Assembly: GCF_048773025.1 (NCBI RefSeq)
Contig: NC_133541.1
Location: 106,617,912 to 106,681,911 of the forward strand
Direction: 5' to 3'
DNA: 64,000 bases
Source of the DNA: Camelus bactrianus
Lineage: Eukaryota; Chordata; Mammalia; Artiodactyla; Camelidae
This document shows positions 23,644 to 33,115 of this stretch, piece after piece. Position numbers and translations under genes: made by a program. The notes beneath the pieces are model-generated. The model saw only the letters and a list, made by a program, of their open reading frames with translations. It was not told where the DNA came from and did no database searches. The stretch's first letter is position 1; the number at the start of each line of letters is the position of its first letter.

Positions 23644-23654
23644 AAAATGTGCAA
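23644..23654. repeat. candidate target-site duplication, left copy
   Basis: 'aaaatgtgcaa', repeated exactly at 23915-23925. It lies just before the SINE head and is preceded by 'tct', giving CT/AAAA. Confidence 0.6.
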
Positions 23655-23656
23655 AG

Positions 23657-23807
23657 GAGGGGAGGGTATAGGTCAGTGGTAGAGTTCATGTCTAGCATGC
23701 AGGAGGTCCTGGGTTCAATCCCCAGTACTTCTGCTAAAAAATAAATAAATAAACTTAATTACCTCCCCCGCAAAAAAATTTTTTAAATTTTAAAAATTAA
23801 AAAAAAA
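23657..23807 (+). repeat. tRNA-derived SINE (camelid Vic-1 type)
   Basis: Pol III head with A box 'taggtcagtgg' (23669-23679) and B box 'ggttcaatccc' (23712-23722), then the family linker 'aaataaataaataaacttaa', 'ttacctcccccg' and an A/T-rich tail. It is too long and unstructured after the head to be a tRNA gene. As known for the family, it would be transcribed by Pol III and moved by the L1 machinery. This is the best lineage marker in the window. Confidence 0.9.
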
Positions 23808-23914
23808 TGATACTGGGAAAATTGGACAGTCAAATACCAAAGAATGAAACCAGACTCCTCTCTTACATCATATACAAAAATCAGTTCAAAATGAATTAAA
23901 AACTTAAATTTAAA
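23808..23914 (+). repeat. L1 ORF2 fragment joined to the SINE tail
   Basis: 'tgatactgggaaaattggac', 'agaatgaaaccagactcctc', 'acatcatatacaaaaatcag' and 'aaaatgaattaaaaacttaa' are L1 ORF2 text, cut off in mid-ORF2 and ending in an A-rich run before the right copy of the duplication. An internal L1 piece with its own A-rich end is odd. Confidence 0.8.
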
Positions 23915-23925
23915 AAAATGTGCAA
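23915..23925. repeat. candidate target-site duplication, right copy
   Basis: 'aaaatgtgcaa' after the A-rich end of the L1 piece. The SINE and the L1 fragment lie together between the two copies. Confidence 0.6.
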
Positions 23926-23999
23926 GAAATAGTTCTAAAATTAACACCAAAAAAGCAAATGAAGGGTGGTGAACAAAATAACTATTTAATGATTATTAC

Positions 24000-24235
24000 T
24001 TACCATTAGCATTTATTGAAAACAATGTGCCTGCATTGTTCCAAGTTCTTTGGATGTTAGTATCTATTTAGTCTAACAGCATCCCTGTGAGGTAGATATT
24101 ATTATTATTACCTTGTTTTACAGATACTAAGACATTAATCGCTCAGAGAGATTAAAAGGCTTGGCCAGGACAACACTGATAATAAATAGTGGAGCTAGGA
24201 TTTGAATTTAGCAACTTGACTCTAGAGCTATTATG
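24000..24235 (-). repeat. MIR SINE, near full length
   Basis: Reverse-complement MIR: 'ttagcatttattgaaaacaa', 'catccctgtgaggtagatat', 'attattattaccttgtttta', 'cagatactaagacattaatc', 'gcttggccaggacaacactg' and 'ggagctaggatttgaattta'. Confidence 0.92.
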
Positions 24236-24597
24236 ATTGTAGATTTTCCAAAATAATCAAGCTTCAAAGTACAGTAACAGATGCTGGTGTATCTTTTTAT
24301 ATGAAATGTGTGTGAAATATAAATCTAGAAAAGAAAACTCAAATACCCAAAAGGGGAAGACTTAAAAGGGGCCAATTCGATAACAAAACTAAATTGTCCA
24401 TCCAGAACACAGACTGAAATCTATTTCACTCGTGCCCCAGTGGCCTGACACTTTGGACCTGGGTTGGTAAGTTGCCATGGCAAGGTTCCAGAGCTGGGTT
24501 CAGGAAGGAGTGAGGTAAGCTGCAGGGTGAGCCCCAGAGGGAGGAAGCTGGCAGGCATCCAGGGGAAGGTGGTGTGAGTGGACAATGGAAACTTAGA
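24236..24597. other. unassigned stretch
   Basis: Nothing recognised. Confidence 0.3.
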
Positions 24598-24880
24598 ATC
24601 CATGCATCATGGAGCTACTACTAGGAAGCCTAGAGGTCATCCCATCAAAGCTCCCACCCAAATCAGGCATTCCCTTTACAACACCCTGGTGGGTGTTTAT
24701 CCAGCCTTGCCTGAGCATTCCCAGAGATGGAGCTTGCTCCGATTACCAGAGAACCTTTTCTACTGCAGGACACCTGAAGATGTTAAAAAGCTCCATTCCT
24801 TTAATGAGACAAAATACGCTTTATGGTGTTTCTACCCTGGGCCCTGGTTCTGCCTCCAGAGGACCCCAAAAATAACATGT
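24598..24880 (-). repeat. CR1/L3-like LINE fragment
   Basis: 'gcctagaggtcatcccatca' (24628-24647), 'caggcattccctttacaaca', 'tgtttatccagccttgcctg' and 'gagatggagcttgctccgat' resemble the antisense of CR1-type 3' ends. Very old if correct. Overlapping + strand frames of 88 and 106 codons are by-products. Confidence 0.45.
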
Positions 24881-25354
24881 AATTCCTCCTTCTTATGATA
24901 GGCTTCAGAAATTAGGAGGCACACTGAGTCTTTTACCAGCACGCTAAAGAGATTGGCCCCTGAGGACATTCCTGCTGGGGCAGGACTTGTCCCATGACTG
25001 CCTCAGTTGCCATCCTCTGGGCACTATCAGACTGACCAAGGCCCACAACTTACTCTACTTGGTGGTCCTTTGTAGGACCTAGCCCAGGACCTGCCACACC
25101 GAAGTAGGCACAATGTCATTTTTCATTTCAATGCAACTGAACAAGGAAACTCCAAGAGAAAAATACGGCAAAAAGCGAGGGCCTGGGTCCTTGACAGCAT
25201 CACTTAGGCAGCATTTAGAGCCACGTCTAGACCTGGGATCACTTTCCAGATCCTCCCTGGGGGGAGCCATTTTCACCACATGCTGGAGTTGGGAATATGG
25301 GGACACTAATCCCTGCCCAAGACTTGAAAGGGGCATTTTGGGGATCAGCATTAT
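24881..25354. other. unassigned stretch
   Basis: Nothing recognised; frames on both strands of 84-90 codons overlap and have no family. Confidence 0.3.
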
Positions 25355-25422
25355 GACACAGTGCTGAGCCCAAGGCCTGGCCCACAGTAGCTACCAGATA
25401 AACACTGAACAAATGAATGAGC
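25355..25422 (+). repeat. L2 LINE, 3' tail
   Basis: 'cctggcccacagtagctacc' and 'actgaacaaatgaatgag' form the L2 end with its GAAT tail. It stops against a reversed MIR. Confidence 0.6.
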
Positions 25423-25424
25423 AA

Positions 25425-25668
25425 TAGCAGCTTATTCTGCACCCACTATGTGCCAAGTTCTTATGTGTATTGTGCATATTACCTGATTCAAACTTTGCAG
25501 CTCCATGATTAAAATATTAATATACCCATTTTACAGATGAGGAAACTGAGAATCCAAGAGGTTAGGAAACGTGCCCAAAGTGTCTCACCTATCAAGTGGA
25601 AAAGCCATGATTCAAACCCAGACTTGCCCATCTTTAAAGGCCATTGCTTCTAACTGTATCACACTGCT
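25425..25668 (-). repeat. MIR SINE, near full length
   Basis: 'cacccactatgtgccaagtt', 'acccattttacagatgagga', 'aactgagaatccaagaggtt', 'aagccatgattcaaacccag' and 'tctaactgtatcacactgct' follow the reverse complement to its 5' end. Confidence 0.92.
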
Positions 25669-26357
25669 TCCTAAGGGAAAAAATGAAAGAGAGACAGACA
25701 GTCAGGGAAACAGACAGAATGACAGACAGACAGGAAAAAGAAAGAGGATGTAAGATAGCTTTTTGAACTATAAAACTCCCTGTAAAAGGAAGCATTGAGA
25801 CCTGTTTGAGAGGAGCCCTCTCTAGAGAAGCCACATCTAGGTTTTCTAAACTGGAAATCAGGGGTGGAAAATTCCGGATTCTGATGTCCCTGCTTGGCAC
25901 ACAGAGGCTGTTGTGAGTCTGAGTTTTCATAGTTCTGGAGTTCCCTGTGTTTACAGGAACTTGAAGACACAGCTTTGTCCCTATTCAAGTCAAGAGACCC
26001 AGGCCAGGCTAGCCATCAAAGTCCACCAGGTTGCACCCTGATCCCTTGGCATCACCTCCTCCACCCTAGGCATTTCCTCCAGGCCCTGCCAGCTTCCACT
26101 GTGTCCCTCAAACATCAGCAAAGACACCATTGTCTAGCTTATGCCCCAATTCTGGGCACAAGGATTTTACAGGGCACATGTCCTGTCCTCAGCTTTGTGT
26201 TTAACACCTGTGCTAAAAGAAACCACAGCTGGAATCCACTATCCCAGAGGTGCATACACTACTGGGGGACGCTGAGGCCACTTTGCACAGGGTAAGGAGC
26301 CAGTCTCTATATCAAGAGAGCAGTGCTCCACAGTCCATTCCCTTCAAATCAGCTGGA
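25669..26357. other. unassigned stretch with short (GACA)n
   Basis: Imperfect GACA repeats at 25691-25733. No gene or other repeat recognised. Confidence 0.35.
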
Positions 26358-26713
26358 AGGATCTGACTTAAAAGACAAGCCAAACCTCATCACTTTCCTG
26401 TTCTGCTCGAAACGCTCATGGCTCATCACTGTGTTTAGAATACAAACTAAATTTCCATGAGGCCTGTCAGATTCCCTTGCCCCCCCTACCCAGCCTTGCC
26501 CTGTGCCCCCTGGCTCTTGCACCTGTCAATTTTCAGAGTCTCAAACTCATGCTTCTGCCTGCCTTGGGTGCATGCTGGTCCCGCTGTGCAGAATGAGTTC
26601 TCTTCTCCTGCTCCAGAGACCACCAACTCTTCCTCTTCCTTCTAAACCTCATGCCATCAAGGCAGACACCTTGTTATAAGCCCTCAAAGCAGCTCTACTC
26701 CTTCCCTGCACAC
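26358..26713 (+). repeat. L2 LINE, left part of a split copy
   Basis: 'aagccaaacctcatcacttt', 'aacgctcatggctcatcact', 'gtgtttagaatacaaactaa', 'tgcacctgtcaa' and 'gttctcttctcctgctccag' follow L2 ORF2 and the start of its 3' UTR, interrupted by a minus-strand L1. Confidence 0.65.
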
Positions 26714-26728
26714 TTTAAATTATCTGGG

Positions 26729-27556
26729 TTTTGTGACTTGTAGTATAATTGACTTAAAATACTATGTTAGTTCTAGGTATACAACATAGTGATTCAATAT
26801 TTTTACACATAATAAAATGATTAGCACAATAAGTCTAGTTGCCACCTGTCACCACACAAAGTTATTATGATATTACTGACTATATTCCCTATGCTGTGCA
26901 TGACATCCCTGTGACTTATTTATAACCAGAAGTTTATACCTCTTAATCCCCTTCACCACCTATTTCACCCATCCCCCTACCTCCCTCCCCTCTGGCAACC
27001 ACAAGTTTGTATCTTTAAGTCTGTTTTGGTTTTGCTATGTTTGTTCGTTTGCTTTGTTTTTTAAATTCCACATAAAAGTGAAGTCATACAGTATTTGTCT
27101 ACCTGTGATTTATTTTACTTTGCATAATACCCTCAAGGTCTTTCCACATTGTCGGAAATAGCAAGAGTTTGTTCTTCTTTATGGCTGAGTAATATTCCGT
27201 TGTATATATACACCATATCTTCTTTAGCAATTCATCTATCAATGAATGTTTAGGTTGCTTCCACATCTTGTCTACTGTAAATAATGCTGCAATAAACACT
27301 GGCTGCATATGTCTTTTCGAGTTAGCATTTTATTCAGATAATTACCCAGAATTAAAATTGCTAGGTCATATGATAGTTCTATTTTTAATTTTTTGAGGAA
27401 TGTCCATACCGTTTTCCATGGTGGCTGCACAAATTTACTCTCCTACCAATAGTGCACCAGTTTCCATTTACTCCACAAACTTGCCAGCATTTGTTATCGC
27501 TTGTCTTTTTGATAATAGCCATTCTGACTGGTGTGAAGTGATAGCACAAAGCAGTT
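26729..27556 (-). repeat. 5'-truncated L1, minus strand
   Basis: Starts with the reversed L1 3' end ('agtataattgacttaaaata'). It passes 'ctccctcccctctggcaacc', 'ttccacataaaagtgaagtc' and 'tatggctgagtaatattccg', and stops near 'ctgactggtgtgaagtgata'. The flanks 'tttaaattatctg' (26714-26726) and 'tttaaagatctg' (27557-27568) look like an eroded duplication. It is the only L1 here on this strand. Confidence 0.93.
27099..27308 (-). pseudogene. L1 ORF2 C-terminal remnant
   Basis: A 69-codon open stretch reads 'VFIAALFTVDKMWKQPKHSL' and 'TTEYYSAIKKNKLLLFPTMW', the same ORF2 end as in the 7 and 10 kb copies, here in an older and more diverged version. The frame is closed on both sides; not a gene. 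Confidence 0.85.
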
Positions 27557-27568
27557 TTTAAAGATCTG

Positions 27569-27690
27569 TTTAGTCAGTCTCACCTGATTTATCTGAGCTC
27601 CATGAAACCACAGCCTGTATCCACTGTGCTCAGGGTTCTCCCCTTGGAGCTAGAGTAGTGATGGAAGAAACATTTGAGGGTATGCAGGCA
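27569..27690 (+). repeat. L2 LINE, right part of the split copy
   Basis: 'tgagctccatgaaaccacag', 'cctgtatccactgtgctcag' and a degraded tail 'aagaaacatttgaggg' complete the L2 3' UTR begun before the L1. Confidence 0.55.
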
Positions 27691-27694
27691 TTCT

Positions 27695-27838
27695 AGACTA
27701 GCCATTGGCTATCGCTGGCTGTATGCCTCTGGCAAACCCCTCCCCATCTGGAGGTCTCAGTTTCACCAACTAGAAAATGAGGCAGGTGGGCTGGGTAACC
27801 TCCGAGAACTCTCACCATCCCAACGTTCTAGGTTGAAC
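27695..27838 (+). repeat. MIR-type SINE
   Basis: 'gaggtctcagtttcaccaac', 'tagaaaatgaggcaggtggg' and 'ctgggtaacctccgagaact' give a MIR3-like forward order with a weak tRNA side. Confidence 0.6.
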
Positions 27839-28742
27839 AACTTGAGAACACTTAACAGCATAGCATCAGCTCGAGGCAAAACAATTTTAGAGCAACACCA
27901 CCCATGAAGGAGGACCCTGGGAATGTAACTCCCTCCCGTGGTATGGGCCGTGTTTACAAAGTAAACCCAAGAAATCACCATAAATCATACCAAGTGGAGC
28001 TGCCTGGGCTGAAACACCAAGACAAAAATACCTCCTGGCACAGCAACCCTGGGCCCCACCCAGCCGACGAGAAGCAGAGCCAGCCAGTGCTGCACCCTCT
28101 GAAAAGTCACTTGTGGGTTTTTCTTTCCACACTGGGCCCCTCTGCAGAGCTTCTCTCCTACCCTTCAGACCCCTAACCCCTACTAGGACCTTCACTGTTC
28201 TAGTGCCTGGCAAAGAGGAAATGACGCGAAAAAAGACAAAAGATTGCGTTCTTAGTCAACCACTTCTGAGATGGATGTCACTCTCAGTATATGTTTCCTA
28301 TGTTCTGATCTGATCTGTCAAATGGGGGTTGTACCATCTGTTCTAATGATCTTGAAAAAACACAGAGGGGAAATACTTTGAAAATCTTAAAAGGCTATAT
28401 AACAAATGCAAGGGTTGCTTTTGGCCATAGTTTCCAACCTGCTGGCTTACTAAAATGCAGCCACCAAGAATCTCTGTATTTTATCTGTAACTGGGGAATG
28501 GAAGGCTTGGTCACAGAATCCCCAGGAAACCAAGTACCAAGTCACAGAATCTCAGGCATCCGAGTACCAGGCGGATGAATCTTCCTAGACTGGCCCAGCT
28601 TGCCCTAAAGGTAGATCGAATTCAAGCTTTTCATCGTGTCCCTGAATCGGGGTCAGGGGCCCTAACTCTGCGCCAGACCCAGTCCTAAGAGATGCCCCTG
28701 GGTACAAAAACGCCTGAGTCCTCTGACTCTGGACACGTTGAC
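27839..28742. other. unassigned stretch
   Basis: No gene or clear repeat. 'agaatctctgtattttatct' near 28468 is faintly hAT-like. A frame of 108 codons on the minus strand has no family. Confidence 0.3.
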
Positions 28743-28945
28743 AGTGTAGCTGAGGGGTTCAGAGCATGCACTCTGACGCCAGACAGTCCTTGGTTGAGTT
28801 CCTCTCTGCGCTGACCAGCTCTATAAGCTTCCCTTCCTCTTCAAGGAGACGAGGAGAGCTGAATGACTGACTGACTGACCTCACTGCTACAAGTGATGCA
28901 CGTGAAGCATTTTGCTTTGTGAACACGTCACATGTTAGGCATTCA
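28743..28945 (+). repeat. MIR SINE
   Basis: 'gtagctgaggggttcagagc', 'ctctgacgccagacagtcct', 'ggttgagttcctctctgcgc' and 'gcatgtt'-type tail text in MIR order. A short (GACT)4-like run at 28864-28880 sits where the element normally has its AT-rich core. Confidence 0.7.
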
Positions 28946-29304
28946 AAAAAAAAAATGTTACTGTTATGGCATGTTGTTACTTCTTATTCCAGGGTCAGAA
29001 ACCTGCTCTCACTCACCCACGCACACCTCCACACACACGCCCTGGTCTTCTCCAAATGCCCTGAGCACTCTTTCCACTTCCTGCCTTGTCCAGCTTTGCT
29101 GTGTCCTTCCTGTTTTCCTCTAACAACTCCCTGAGACAAATATTTCTAAATTTACCTTGTAACTGACCTTATTTTACTCAGTATTGCTCAGGACGTACAT
29201 CTGAAAACGAAAGTTCTGGACAAAAAGTCGTGGTCAGTGAATATACCAAACTCAAGTGCCACTATGGAGACACCTGGGCACCCGAGAAACATGACACAGG
29301 AAAT
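28946..29304. other. unassigned stretch
   Basis: A-run at 28946-28955. CACACC-rich at 29019-29040. 'ctgagcactctttccacttc' and 'ccttgtaactgacctt' hint at an L2, but I cannot follow it. Confidence 0.3.
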
Positions 29305-29425
29305 AGATTCCTGGCTCTTTGGGGCTGAGGTTTTCAGAACTGGCTTAGCCACCAATGACAATTGCCAACGGATTTAACGTCCCTGAAGTCTTAGTCTTCC
29401 TAGCTGTAAAACTAAAATACCTTTT
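29305..29425 (+). repeat. MIR SINE, partial
   Basis: 'cagaactggcttagccacca' and 'gtccctgaagtcttagtctt' followed by 'cctagctgtaaaactaaaat' match the middle of MIR. Confidence 0.5.
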
Positions 29426-29639
29426 TGCTTGTTTGCTTATAAGCCTTTTCTTCTAGCGAGACAAAAAAATATTTTGCAGAAACTCAGTATGTAAAACATT
29501 TAACAGAATAACAGCTCTGGATATAGGAGAGGGAGGGCAGGCTCTTGACTGACAGCCTGCCTTACCTTCACACGGCCTTGTGCCTTTCCTGCATCCCCGG
29601 GGCAGCCTAGATGTCCCCACGCGCACCCATAAGGCTTCA

Positions 29640-29780
29640 GAGAGACCTGCCGATGTGGCTCTTTGTTCCTCAGCTTCCTCAGCTGTTAAATGGGAATAAT
29701 AACTATTCCTACCTCAGAGGGTTGGCTATAAGAATTTAATGAGTTAATACAAACAAAAGTCTTGGCACAGGAATCTGCAA
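29640..29780 (+). repeat. MIR SINE, 3' half
   Basis: 'cagcttcctcagctgttaaa', 'tgggaataataactattcct', 'acctcagagggttggctata' and 'gagttaatacaaacaaaagt' are a clear MIR core and 3' part. Confidence 0.88.
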
Positions 29781-29811
29781 TCATGCAGATGCATCATAAA
29801 AACGTGCCCAT

Positions 29812-29960
29812 GCACAGGGAACCATATTCAATATCTTCTAATAACCTATAATGAAAAAAGAATATGAAAAATATATATGCATGTATAACTGAATCACTGT
29901 GCTGTACACCAGAAACTAACACAACATTGTAAATCAACTACAGTTAAAAAAAAAAAAAAA
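29812..29960 (+). repeat. L1, last 150 bases only
   Basis: 'cacagggaaccatattcaat' to 'gtacaccagaaactaacaca' and a 14-base A tail (29946-29959). Extreme 5' truncation. 'cccatg' on each side (29807-29812, 29960-29965) may be what is left of the duplication. Confidence 0.92.
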
Positions 29961-30094
29961 CCCATGTAAGGAGATTGTGAATTACCCCCAGCACCCCACC
30001 TCCACTCTCTTCAGAACACAGGAGGAGATGTGATATTTCTTCACAAGAGGATAAATTCTGTTTCTGTTGAAAGCATGTTTTATAAAACAATATT

Positions 30095-30200
30095 TCTTTC
30101 ATTCCTTGATTCATTTGACAAACATTTACAGAGCTCCTATTCAATGCACCAGGGTTAGTATTAGGAATATAAATAGAAGAGACAAAGAAAGAGAGAACTC
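30095..30200 (-). repeat. L2 LINE, 3' end
   Basis: 'gattcatttgacaaacattt', 'acagagctcctattcaatgc' and 'gttagtattaggaatataaa' are the L2 tail reversed. Confidence 0.7.
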
Positions 30201-30247
30201 ACATGAACAATGCCAGCCAGGCTGTGTTTAGTAGCTGGTGACCCATG

Positions 30248-30535
30248 CAGTCATTCATCCAACAAATATTTATTGTGCAACTACTATGACCCAGGCAGCA
30301 TGCTGAGGACACAATGACAGTGAAGAAAAATCAGTTCCCAGCCCTGTGGGGTTCGCTTTCTAAGGGGTATGGATAGGAGTGGCCAAGGAATTATGTGGAA
30401 AGAAAGATCCACAGGAGCTGAGGATATGGGAGGTGGAGTAGAGGGACGGAAAAGCAACCAGAGAGCAGAGAATAAGATAGGACTTCAGCAGAGCTGATTC
30501 AAGAGAGGAACAAAGGTGTAGCCCCAGGTGAGGTG
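30248..30535 (-). repeat. L2 LINE, 3' part
   Basis: 'gtcattcatccaacaaatat', 'ttattgtgcaactactatga', 'cccagccctgtggggttcgc', then 'gacttcagcagagctgattc' further into the element. A second L2 end in the same direction as the one 50 bases upstream. Confidence 0.8.
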
Positions 30536-31554
30536 GGGCTAAAGGGAACAGTGTGTGCCAAATTATTTATCCAAGGGATTTCCAAGAACACTACTATTTG
30601 CTCCTATTAATTTGTTTCTAGGAGGACACATACAACTTTTGGGGGAAACAGCTTTTTATATTTTAAATAAGCTCTTTTATAAACAATTATTGAAAGGTCA
30701 TTTGACATAAGCAATGTGATTTTAAATAGATCCTAGCATTAATCTTCTCTTCATGAGAAACTGGCCAGGCTCTTGTTTCACAGAACTTCTCATTCTGGGA
30801 AATTAGTTTGAAAAAAATTAACTGCATTTAAGGGGCACTGAGTATGACTTTCAATATGGTGCCCAAGATTTGTATTTAGGAAGGAGCTAAAGATTTGGAG
30901 AAGATCCAAATTTGGATACTGGATTCTCACTAATTGAAGTTCCTCTCTCCAGACCCATTTCTTCTTTGGCAAAACACGCCTGACGCCTACCACAAAACGG
31001 GAATATCACACAAGATAACAGATGCCCAAGTGACCCATAGAAATTAAAGTACATAGAAATTACTCGTATTTATTTTAATATAACTTCCTTTCTTTGTTTC
31101 CCTTGCCCCCAAGCATAACAAAATTGGATTATTTTTGTGACTCCTGTTTATTTTGTGTTACTAAGGAAGAATCAATATCTAACAATGGTGTTGCAATTGT
31201 CCTGGGCTCACGTGTCACCAAGGAATCTCTAATATAATCTGTCAGGGAAGCCCATTCAAGCAGAGCCTTCTCAGGTTGATCCTAAGATACAAGGTGAGTA
31301 GGCTGGTTAAAGACAGCTCTTGGTGAAGCCACTGAGCCAGAGTCTAGCTTCCAGGATTCTGCTGTCTGCCCTTCACACACCACAGAACGCTTGAGTTTAT
31401 GCCTCCAAACCCACCCCCTCCCTGGCTCTGTCCTTCCCAGTGTCCTCTCCTCCACCCGTCCACCACACCAGCCCCTTCCTTTCTCCCCATCTGAATCCAC
31501 CGCCAACTCCGTGTGTCCTTCGATTGGTTAAGGTGTCTGACTAGGGGGTTTGGG
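30536..31554. other. unassigned stretch
   Basis: AT-rich to about 31200, then C-rich at 31400-31500. No gene or family recognised. Confidence 0.3.
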
Positions 31555-31660
31555 GGGTTTTATCCATAAAAAGGACATGATGAAAAGAATCTCTACCCCA
31601 TAGACTTGTTTTCGGGATTAAAGGTGGTCATGCATCGTAAGAACTTCACACAATTTGAGG
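31555..31660 (+). repeat. MIR-like fragment
   Basis: 'agaatctctaccccatagac' and 'ttgttttcgggattaaaggt' resemble the MIR 3' half; short and diverged. Confidence 0.35.
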
Positions 31661-32431
31661 CAACTGTCAACACTCGAAATCTTTGCTTTTGTGACTATTC
31701 CCCGTATTTCCTTCCTTCCCACCTCCCCACCTCCCCTCCCTCTCTGGCTTCCTTCTTCCCTGATCTGTCCCTCAGTGACTCCCTCCTGCCCATCCACTGC
31801 CCCACTTCCTCCTGCCTTCCCCTTGTTCCCTGCCCTTGACCTCTGTGCCCCTGCCTCCCCTCACCCTGACAGCTTCGCCAGCCATGAGTCATGCGAGTTT
31901 GCTCCCACATTGGCTCCTGAAAGGCTCTGGCTGGGAGGCAGGCGGGCTGCAGAGGAGACACAAGCTGGGGCAGGAGAACAGTGCTGCCAGGGCTGCATTC
32001 GCCAGATGGAGCCAGCCCAGAACCTGACTTCACGGAGCCTCCAGGACTTGAACATGCATTTGCGGTGCCACCAGACATTATCTGGGGGAAGGATAAGAGT
32101 CCCAGAGTCCCTGAGGACTGGCAGAAAATAAGTTTTGTATTGCCCATCTTTGCTAAATGGGGAGAAAGATTGATTCTGGTCATTTTTAAGCCATTTTATT
32201 TAGTATCTAGGAAACTCTCCACTGAGTCTTCTCTCAATCTGCAAGTGCCAGGGCTCTTGGCTGAGCCCTGAGTTCCTTCTCATCTTCCTCTTCCGCCCCT
32301 CATTTCTCTCCCAGGCTGAATTTGGCACTGGACTCTAACACCCACTGACTTTTCCCCTCTTCTCTGCGGGACTTGGAACCCCTAGAAGACAATCCTCGGT
32401 CCCACGACACTGAAATTGTCTTAGTCCTGTG
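31661..32431. other. unassigned GC- and pyrimidine-rich stretch
   Basis: C/T-rich on + from 31695 to 31860, then GC-rich to about 32060. Contains a consensus AP-1 heptamer TGAGTCA at about 31885. Overlapping frames up to 162 codons on both strands reflect composition. No gene recognised. Confidence 0.35.
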
Positions 32432-32625
32432 CATGTGGGTTAGGAGCACATGATCAGGATTCAGACAGACCTAGGATTTAACACTATATTTGCCAATTTG
32501 TTCTTGTGACCTTGCACAGAGTGTTTAATTTCTCTGTGGGTTTATTTGCTCATTTACTCATTTGACAAATAATGGAGATGAGTACCATAAATGAAACATT
32601 GAGGAACTGAACTAAACGTATTGGG
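32432..32625 (+). repeat. MIR SINE
   Basis: 'gtgggttaggagcacatgat', 'caggattcagacagacctag', 'tcttgtgaccttgcacagag' and 'tgtttaatttctctgtgggt' are in MIR order; the tail is degraded. Confidence 0.65.
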
Positions 32626-32681
32626 GGAGGGGGTGCCGCAGGGCAGTGTGGAGACCTGTTTTAATGCAGTGAACAGAGATG

Positions 32682-32689
32682 GCCTAGAG
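32682..32689. repeat. hAT target-site duplication, left copy
   Basis: 'gcctagag' just before the terminal repeat CAGCAGTTCTC. Matches 'gcttagag' at 32925-32932 in 7 of 8 bases; hAT insertions make 8-base duplications. Confidence 0.75.
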
Positions 32690-32924
32690 CAGCAGTTCTC
32701 AACCTCAGAACCATTAACCTTTTGGGCCCAGTATGTCCTTCCTGGGGTGGGCGTGGAGCTGACCTGAGCATCACAGGATATTTGACAGCATCTGTGGCCT
32801 CCACCCTCCAGAAACCAGTAGACATCTCCCACGTTGTGACAACCAAAAATGCCTCCAAGACATTGCCAGTGTCCCCTGAGGAGTGGGAGAGAGGACCAAA
32901 ATCACCCTGAGTTAAGAACCTGTG
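32690..32924 (-). mobile_element. non-autonomous hAT DNA transposon
   Basis: Terminal inverted repeats 'cagcagttctcaac' and 'gttaagaacctgtg' agree at 10 of 14 positions. The body includes 'gtgacaaccaaaaatgcctc', 'caagacattgcc' and 'tgtcccctgagga', the reverse complement of a common Charlie-type MER element. 235 bases with no transposase, so moved in trans when active. A + strand frame of 62 codons inside it is chance. Confidence 0.85.
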
Positions 32925-32932
32925 GCTTAGAG

Positions 32933-33115
32933 TATGAGTCACACAGACTTGTGTTTGAGTCTTTCTTCTACCATCTGTTTGCCTTGGTGACTTTGAGCAG
33001 GTAACTAAGCTCTCTGAGCCTGTTTCCTCGTGGGTGTGATTTGGTGTTGCTGTGAGGAATAACATCTCTTAGTGCTGTTACGAGGAATAAATGAGATAAA
33101 TGAGATAACAACGGT
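32933..33115 (+). repeat. MIR SINE
   Basis: 'gtgtttgagtctttcttcta', 'ggtgactttgagcaggtaac', 'taagctctctgagcctgttt', 'cctcgtgggtgtgat' and 'aggaataaatgagataaatg' follow MIR forward. It begins right at the hAT duplication. Confidence 0.85.

Noticed and set aside
23657-23730. tRNA gene
   Set aside because: A and B boxes are present, but the anticodon arm and acceptor stem do not fold as a tRNA and SINE linker and tail follow.
31655-32183. Overlapping frames of 158 (+) and 162 (-) codons
   Set aside because: GC-rich, stop-poor composition explains both; no family or conserved motif.
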